Shown piece by piece: positions 57,700 to 64,000 of a DNA stretch of 64,000 nt; within the stretch, counting starts at the first letter, position 1; each line of letters begins with the position of its first letter. A model generated the notes under the pieces. The model was given only the letters and a program-made list of their open reading frames with translations, was not told the origin of the DNA and searched no databases. The DNA is taken from NCBI GenBank assembly GCA_036346205.1, contig JARFJB010001963.1, positions 189,501 through 253,500 of the forward strand. The letters are read 5' to 3'. The position numbers and the translations under genes were made by a program. This DNA is from Vesta saturnalis. Taxonomy: Eukaryota; Arthropoda; Insecta; Coleoptera; Lampyridae.

Positions 57700-59003
57700 A
57701 TAAAGTGTCTGTTCTTTATTTTCAGAAGGGTTGAGTTATACCTTTTTCGTAGGACCATAATGTAATGGGTTAAGAAGCACATTTCGGCGCATGTGTCGAG
57801 TTATTGTTTAAACATTATCTGTTGAACCAGACAGCTCTTTTTGCCTTGCTTCTCATAAGTTTGATGCGATACAGCCTTTTAAACTGGTTAGTGATGGCAA
57901 AGCAGTATTTAGATGGAGTTTTGTTTGTTATACATTTTTACTAATAGCATCCGTTCTTTGGAAGATACCATTCCAGAAGGTGGTGTAAATACCAATTTCA
58001 AGCTGATTGAGCAACAGTCCTACTTTGTATCGTACACAGCCTTTTTCGTCAATGTCACCAGCAATCTGTTTAATACATCTTTAATCTAATGATAGTCATG
58101 CTTAAGTGCCTTAGATACGTCAGCTCTGCAGGACCAATGCGTTGCTGTGACATGTTTGAAGGTCAATTTTGTGTCATTATTTTTCAAAGCTAGCGTCAGA
58201 AGATAATGCTGATGCGTTGAAACTGTGAAGAAGAACAGGTTTTCAAGAAAATTAAAAAATGTACAGTACTCGAACAGCCTTTTACAGTATTTTGTGCAAC
58301 CAGATTTAGAGATTGTGCCGTACAAGGAATCCAGGGTGCACGATTGTTCTTACTCTCATTTTGGCTTGTGAACCACTGTACTTTCCACTCATTGAGATGT
58401 ATTGTCATTACTTTGACCGCGACAGTTTCCCAGATCTTAATCATGTCTCTTCAAAAAGAACTCCACCAAAACATTGAACATGTCTTGAGCGTCATAGCCA
58501 TTGTTCACCATGTATGTTACAAAGCGTTCCTCTGGTTCATCCAAAGCAAAACTAGTTTCTCGTTATAACTTCTCCATTATGACTTTGACGACAGAAAAAA
58601 AGCCCAAGTGTGCACGTTCTTGGAATATTGCGGTCTTAGCTAGGTTGATGAACCGAGTGTACAATGAACAAACTTTCATCACGGTGCTGAATTGTTGATA
58701 CACTCCTTCTCAGCCAGCAATCCCGAATATTTTTCGAAATAATGGATGACCAATGTCCAATGTCACTGCGTCCTGGTGGGACCCAACTTCAGCATCTACA
58801 TAAGATATGCCACCATCAGTCTCCTTTTCTATGGCTTCTTCAATTGTACCCGTTACTACTTCTGCCTTTTCTTTGTCAGGATCAACAATCATTTCCACTA
58901 AATAATTGTCAGGTTGATCAAATTCTGCCAAGTCATCAGTGGTTTCCGACACCTGTCTTGATTGAACAGTGAAGAACTGATCCAATTTTCTTATCGTTCC
59001 CAC
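57700..59003 (-). pseudogene. hAT-superfamily transposase (DUF4371/ZMYM1-like)
   Basis: The N-terminal part starts MGTIRKLDQFFTVQSRQVSE at 59003. It has an acidic stretch and HPLFRKIFGI near 58720. The catalytic domain reads LGNCRGQSNDNTSQ near 58425 (the 'CRGQ.YDN' Asp block of this hAT branch), then IPCTAQSLNLVAQN near 58320. FNFLENLFFFTVSTHQHY follows near 58240 and TATHWSCRADVSKALKHDYH near 58160-58086, matching 'TRWS.R..AV.AL'. Downstream legible pieces reach about 57700, but the dimerisation motif is not clear. Stops and frameshifts are frequent. No terminal repeats were identified. Confidence 0.72.
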
Positions 59004-60328
59004 CTATTCTGCTGATTTCATTGTTGCTTCTATTGCCTTAGGGCTTTTAGATCCCCAGGCTCTCAAAATCTTGTGCGATGTCTGGTCTTTTTCCGTCACG
59101 ATTGTCAATGCTGATAATATAAAAATTACAAAATGACGTTGCCAAAACCTTAAGTTCGTAAAGAAAAATGGTGTAATTAAATCCTTAGTGAATCCAGCTA
59201 AGCGATCTTGTCACCCTGAATGAATAATAATTTATCAAGCAAACCTGGGCACATTAGTTTAGTTTTAGATACCTTCCACGTGTTTTAAATTTTTGAATTT
59301 GAATTGGTTATTGAAAACCTGTGTTATTTAAGTAAGAAATTAGTCAGGTTACTATTAAAATTTTTTTAGTTACTTACAACGTTATACGCAATAATTCGTT
59401 TAAGCTTGTGTTGTCATTTTTTTTAATTTTGATTTCTTTAAAATTTTAAATTAACGATTTTTGATACTTATAAATTGAACTTTTTATTTAATTGTTCGTT
59501 ACCCCATTCTGGACACTAATTCCCAATTTATTTGTCTTTTTGTTCGATTTGACCTATTTTGAAACACGTTTAATTTTTATGTTTTCTTTATTTGATTTAA
59601 CAAATATAGGTTTTGTTTTATACCATAGTCTCTTTTTTTTCTATCGGTTTCTCCTTTCCTTGGGAACCTACTCGCCTCTTGCAGACATCGTTATTGAACT
59701 GGGATAACTGTGATTGTTTTTCGGGGAGAGGCTCCTGGCGACATTATCTCTAACGGAATTTTAATGCTTCCCGTTTCTGCACGTAACATGTATTTCTAAA
59801 CAACGCAAATTTTATGACTGAACTAATGTAAGTACACAATTGTTAACATTTTCGCGGTCAAATTCAAAGTAAGGTACGTTTCAAAACGCAATTCTATTTG
59901 ATGTAGAAATGATGTAAATCAGTTTAATAATCTATGTCGAGGTTGGTGCTAGACCTAAATTAATTTTGAGCTGTGTAAGGTGCTCTATGCGCATGCGCGG
60001 CTACAACTAGATCAACATAGTCCAGTTTTGTTCTGTTGTTAGAAATTCATTCATTAGTGAAAAGAGAAATGTTTTCTAGTAGAGCTCAAACAATTATATC
60101 ACTTGTGATTTTATGGTAGAAGAATGTTGTGAGTGAGAACTAGTCTAAATGACAATGGGATGAAACTTGCAATACTCAGCAAAGGTGTCAAGCGCTATGT
60201 CCAAATCGTTTAACGTTTTAGTAGCCAATGCCCATATTTTCTCCAAAAAATAAAAAAAATTAAAGAGCTTTAATAGCAAATTACTATAAGTTTTATTATG
60301 ACCGAATAAGTTCAAAAGTAAATATGTA
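59004..60328. other. No recognisable gene; one NRF1/EWG-type palindrome
   Basis: No coding sequence is supported. TGCGCATGCGC at 59988-59998 is a perfect palindromic NRF1/erect-wing consensus, which stands out in otherwise AT-rich DNA. Confidence 0.5.
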
Positions 60329-60373
60329 ATTAAAAATTATTATTAATTTTATTAAATACACAAATGAAAAGTT

Positions 60374-60447
60374 TACCTCGAGTAGGCTTTGAACCTGCGA
60401 CATGTGCTTTGCTAGGGTACTGTCCTAACCAACTGAGCTATCGAGAT
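60374..60447 (-). tRNA. tRNA-like gene, loop anticodon AGC, probably degenerate
   Basis: 74 bases on the minus strand. The acceptor stem ATCTCGA/TCGAGGT pairs with one G-U. The D arm reads GCTC-AGTTGGTTA-GGAC with one mismatch, and the T arm GCAGG-TTCAAAG-CCTAC has one mismatch. The anticodon loop CTAGCAA gives AGC (Ala) but its stem GTACC/AGCAC pairs poorly. A TTTT Pol III terminator follows at 60370-60367. It is divergent from, and about 8 bases away from, its sister copy. It could be a decaying tRNA gene or a tRNA-derived mobile sequence. Confidence 0.5.
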
Positions 60448-60455
60448 ACAAGCCT

Positions 60456-60529
60456 GAATCGATAGCTCAGTTGGTTAGAGCAGTACTCTAACAAAGTACA
60501 TGTCGTAGGTTCAAATCCTACTTGAGGTA
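60456..60529 (+). tRNA. tRNA-like gene, loop anticodon AAC, probably degenerate
   Basis: 74 bases on the plus strand. The D arm GCTC-AGTTGGTTA-GAGC, anticodon stem GTACT/AGTAC and T arm GTAGG-TTCAAAT-CCTAC are all perfectly paired, with internal A and B boxes (TAGCTCAGTTGG, GGTTCAAATCC). The loop CTAACAA gives AAC (Val). The acceptor stem GAATCGA/TTGAGGT is broken, unlike in the sister copy. TTTT at 60534-60537 would terminate Pol III. It does not resemble the usual insect tRNA-Val sequence, so the amino-acid identity is not trustworthy. Confidence 0.55.
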
Positions 60530-60575
60530 AACATTTTATTTATGTATTTAATAAAATTAAGCATAATTTTTTATT

Positions 60576-63289
60576 TTAATAGCAATCAATTCATGAATCA
60601 TATTGTTATATTTCTCCAAAGTTTCATGAACAAGCTTGTTTTACACCTTAACTTATGTATAAATAACCGCTCTCCACTAGAATTGCCAAATGTGGCGTTT
60701 ACTAATTCTATATTCAAGGAACGAAATATTATTATTGTCATTTCATTGTTTCTCCTTTTCGGGTATGAAATTCTGCACATGTTTTGTAATTATGAAACCA
60801 CAAGTAGTTGTTTAGTTTTAACATAATGTTTATTATTTTATTACTTTTGTTTGAATGTTAGGTAGATTCCTTAGAATGCCGTAGGTAGAGTTAAAATTAT
60901 GAGGAAATGCCTACGTGCAGATTGTGTTGTCAGTATTTGATCCGTCATAGTTCAAATATTATAATACAGCTGCAACGGCTGACACGTTTTAATCAGTTAC
61001 GTGATGCAATATTTAATAATTATTTCTATCTTTTACTAAAGTCTTTATGCTCAAATTACATTAGCAGAATTAATTAATTAATCATCATAGTATTTTCAGA
61101 ATTTTTGAAAATCTTTACTATATGGTTTTCTCCGATATTAATACGTGGGTTTGAAAAATGAAACCACTCAACCTTTTATAAGTCATAATTGTTGAGAAGA
61201 TTTAGAGGATTTATCACAAACTTAATAAGGCATTGCAATAATCATCATCCTGGAAAACAATAAAATGCATGAATAAGCAAAAGTCATAAAGCAAGAACAG
61301 AACAACTAAGTATAACTTAGTTTATCGCGTAAAACATTACGTACCATTCGTCTATAATTAATTTACTTTAAAAAGGAACAAATTAAAATTATACGAGAGC
61401 CGTTTTTGGATTAGCTTTAATTTTGTTTTATTAAGATTACAGAGCAAATTCAGTCGTTTATTGCATTCCATTGAATTTAATGTAAAGGCGGATACATATT
61501 TTCAATTCTATTAAGGTTTCTTTGATCTTAGTTTATATTTACAATGTAATTTGGATAAATTAATTGATTTTGTAATGAAACTTTGTTGGCAAACTAGAAT
61601 GAATCATTTTATTTGAGAGTCGAGCGTAAAAGTAATTTAGCAATTATATGAACCAGTCTTCATATTTTCTTCTCTTTTGGTGCATAAGAGAATTTCCAAA
61701 GTATAATCTTTTCGAGATTCAATCAAAATATATTTAAAATAACTTTATTTCTATGGACGTATTAATATTTTAATGATACAATGTTGCTAATAATTTTATG
61801 AGTTAGTTAATTGGTAACTTATCCCCATATATAAACTATGTTTTACATTAAACATTGTTAGTTAACTGAAAAAAAGAAACGTATTTGTCATCGTTTTACA
61901 TTTCTAATCTTCTTAATGCCATTTAGTGTAAACTAAATTATTAAATTATGATTAAGGTATTTTAAGCGATTTTGTACTCTTTGTTGCTTTACAACTGTTT
62001 GTTTTTGATAATTACTTTTCCAAAAACTCATTATGAAATTTTGATTTGATTAAAAACTTTAAACTAAATTTTAAATTATACCTCTCAACATTTTATACAG
62101 AATTAAATTTTAGAATCAACCTACGTGCCAAAAAAATCTTTTTATTAGAATGATTTATGAAGTTTTCTTAAACCAAGCATGAAATTAAAGAAAAACAGTG
62201 TTTTGTTGAGTACTCTAAAATTATATATTCAATCGTCTGGAAAATCAAGCATTTTTTGGGAATGTTTTAGTTAGTGTGCCTAAATAAACATAGTGTTCTA
62301 AGTAATTTCCAAAATTTGATGTTACTAAGACAACAGCATTTTTTCTGGACATCTAATAAATACGATTCTTATTATCTATAGCGATTTAAAATCAATAGAG
62401 AGATTCTCTTTATTTTAGGCGAGTCAGGAATTCTGAAACATGCCAGGTCGAACGTTTCCTGGAAAATGTGGGTTTATGATTTTACCACAAACTTATGCTC
62501 CATACAAAAGTATGGCTTACTTATAGCAGACTCAAGGAACTGCTTCGGCTCTCCTTAAATTAGTAGCTATATTTTCATCTTTTATTCTAGCTCGAACTCT
62601 ATAATGTTAGTATCTGTCGGCTTTTAGCATGACCTGTCTTGTTAGGTGCTAATTTTAGGTTATTGTAAGTCATTGATTGATTCTTCTGAGGGCTTCATCT
62701 GGTTTAAATATTATAGCTTCTGTACCTTCCATCCTAATCAATTGTGCCAATTAAGCATATTCTTCTCCCGGTCTACGACCGTAAAGTTTATTCGACAGTA
62801 TCGATTTCATGACAGAGCCTTGTCTAAACTTAGTCATAATTTATACTATCTTGTTCAACAAAGAATTGACCTACGTCATCGATATATGCACCTAGCTAAA
62901 TAAAACGTTTATTTGCCATCGCACATTTAGGTATACATCAAAAAAAGATTTCAAGTGTATTTTGAACAACCGACGTTTAAATACAATGAAAAGAGATGAC
63001 CTATAAAAACTTGTTGTAATTTTTGTCTTAATACGATCATGGAAATGCTCCTTTGATTAACCAAGTTTGTTACTCTTATGACATAACGTCCTTTTGCTTG
63101 TAACCACTTGTTATTTTCTTTCATATTTCCTACGTTTCCATATTTCATTTTTCATTATGCAGTTTCAAAACAGTTCTTTTCAGAACTGTTCCCTTTGTTC
63201 AATCATTTACGTTTAGTCCAACATCCTTTTTAGTTTTTCCGATGCCTCGTAATGTCTATACAAAGTAAAACCTTGCATACGCAATCCCA
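60576..63289. other. No recognisable gene
   Basis: About 2.7 kb of AT-rich sequence. A minus-strand stretch at about 62890-62680 reads YGRRPGEEYA and may be an old coding relic, but I cannot place it. Other short open frames look like chance. Confidence 0.5.
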
Positions 63290-64000
63290 ACAGTTTGTGC
63301 TGAATTTGCATATTTTGAAAAGGAGAAAGAAAACAACGGTCCTTTAATACCGCTTTCTAGTGTCCAAATTTACAGCGTGTGGCAAATGCCTTGGGTATAT
63401 CTCTCACAACAGTTAAAAATTTCAAGTCTCGTGCAAAATTCAACCCCTTCTGTCTAGTCCGGATAAAAAACGGCCACGTAAGAAAGTTAAATTATAATTA
63501 TATATAGTTTCTACATTAGTCTAGTCTGAGTTTCAGAAAGAGTGTAATTAAAAAGCTTTGTTAAAAAAAGAAATATAGCTGAAATGAGAACACAGTTTTT
63601 GAAACAATACATGAGGGAAATCAATTCACCAATTCGTAGGCAAGCAGTATTTATTGACGAAACATGGATTTACTCAAAAGGAAATCCGGGAAAGTCATGG
63701 CAAGATGACGATGTAAATAGTGTACAAAAACCTCAAGGATATCATGGTAAAATATTTATAGTTATTAATACTGGAACTACAGCAGGATTTGTTGCGCAGA
63801 ATTCTTCTTTGCTATTTGCGCCGAAGAAGATTACCATGGTGAAATGGCCCACAGAAGATCTCCTAAACAATTTAGAAGCATTCTCATTCATTATAATGGA
63901 TAACGCGCCTTACCATTCCATGTTAGTGGAAAAACTACCAACATCGTCTTGGATGAAAGGTAATATGATTTCACGGTTAATAAAAAATAACATTAATTAT
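63290..64000 (+). pseudogene. Tc1/mariner-superfamily (DDE_3) transposase, runs off the window
   Basis: The N-terminal helix-turn-helix reads FEKEKENNGPLIPLSSVQ from about 63317, then VGNALGISLTTVKNF after a slip and a KKRPRK basic block near 63470. The catalytic domain reads RRQAVFIDETWIYSKGNPGK (first Asp, about 63653), GKIFIVINTGTTAGFVAQN, EEDYHGEM in a shifted frame at 63820 and SFIIMDNAPYHSMLVEKLP (second Asp, about 63895). The third catalytic residue lies beyond base 64000. This is a different branch from the DD41D copies, with its characteristic MDNAPYHS box. At least three frameshifts and a stop-rich gap near 63490-63580 suggest it is dead. Confidence 0.82.

Larger units (their letters stand above)
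60329..60575. repeat. Palindrome containing a tRNA-like gene in each arm
   Basis: Two ~110-bp arms flank a spacer of about 8 bases (ACAAGCCT). Beyond the tRNA-like parts both arms continue with the same AAATTTTATTAAATACA-type sequence before fading, so the duplicated unit is larger than the tRNA. No wider element was recognised. Confidence 0.8.

Noticed and set aside
1..64000. CRISPR array, bacterial operon, toxin gene or endogenous viral gene
   Set aside because: No spaced direct repeats of CRISPR type, no ribosome-binding-site-led gene strings and no viral structural or polymerase gene were seen; the retroelement genes present belong to transposon families.

Overview
The window is AT-rich eukaryotic DNA that looks like an insect (arthropod) chromosome. 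The evidence is the mix of insect-type transposons (Tc1/mariner-like, piggyBac, PIF/Harbinger, hAT, Ty1/copia, Jockey), short GT-AG introns, a tRNA-derived SINE and the absence of any operon-like gene packing. The species cannot be named from sequence alone. I found no intact host protein-coding gene and no bacterial, CRISPR or viral gene cluster. The window is a densely nested transposon graveyard, and almost every recognisable reading frame is a broken transposase or reverse transcriptase.

Layout. 1-2.5 kb: a Ty3/gypsy RT scrap, two palindromic fold-back elements and a two-copy tandem duplication. 4.6-5.0 kb: a tRNA-derived SINE. 5.3-6.5 kb: a dispersed repeat carrying a fold-back insertion, with an inverted uninterrupted copy at 10.2-10.6 kb. 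7.6-10.0 kb: a complete Tc1/mariner-like element with ~400 bp inverted repeats, TA target duplication and an intron-containing decayed transposase.

11.3-30.5 kb is the centrepiece: one minus-strand Ty1/copia element opened by at least five insertions. Its 3' LTR holds a Tc1/mariner-like element that was itself hit by a full-length Jockey non-LTR element. Its RNase H region holds another Tc1/mariner-like element, itself interrupted. An unidentified 1.9 kb segment lies before the RT. A four-exon spliced gene of the DUF7869-like family lies between integrase and RT. A Harbinger element (MADF protein plus nuclease) lies in gag. The copia domains appear once each and in the right order, and fragments of both LTRs match each other.

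31.8-34.6 kb: a decayed RTE-like non-LTR element. 36.4 kb: the N-terminus of a Crypton-type recombinase. 37.2-39.1 kb: a diverged direct duplication. 41.3-42.4, 44.4-45.3 and 52.2-53.8 kb: three further DD41D-type transposase copies. 48.2-50.3 kb: a piggyBac element. 54.7-55.8 kb: an 8-bp satellite-like array with homogenised variant blocks. 56.2-57.7 kb: a CR1/L2-like RT. 57.7-59.0 kb: a hAT transposase. 60.33-60.58 kb: a palindrome with a tRNA-like gene in each arm. 63.3 kb to the end: another Tc1/mariner-superfamily transposase.

The elements do not form a pathway. Their relation is chronological: copia first, then Tc1-like, DUF7869-type and Harbinger insertions, then Jockey inside one Tc1-like copy. 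The observations I would follow first are the nested copia, the spliced DUF7869-type gene, the intron in a Tc1-like transposase and the palindromic tRNA pair.
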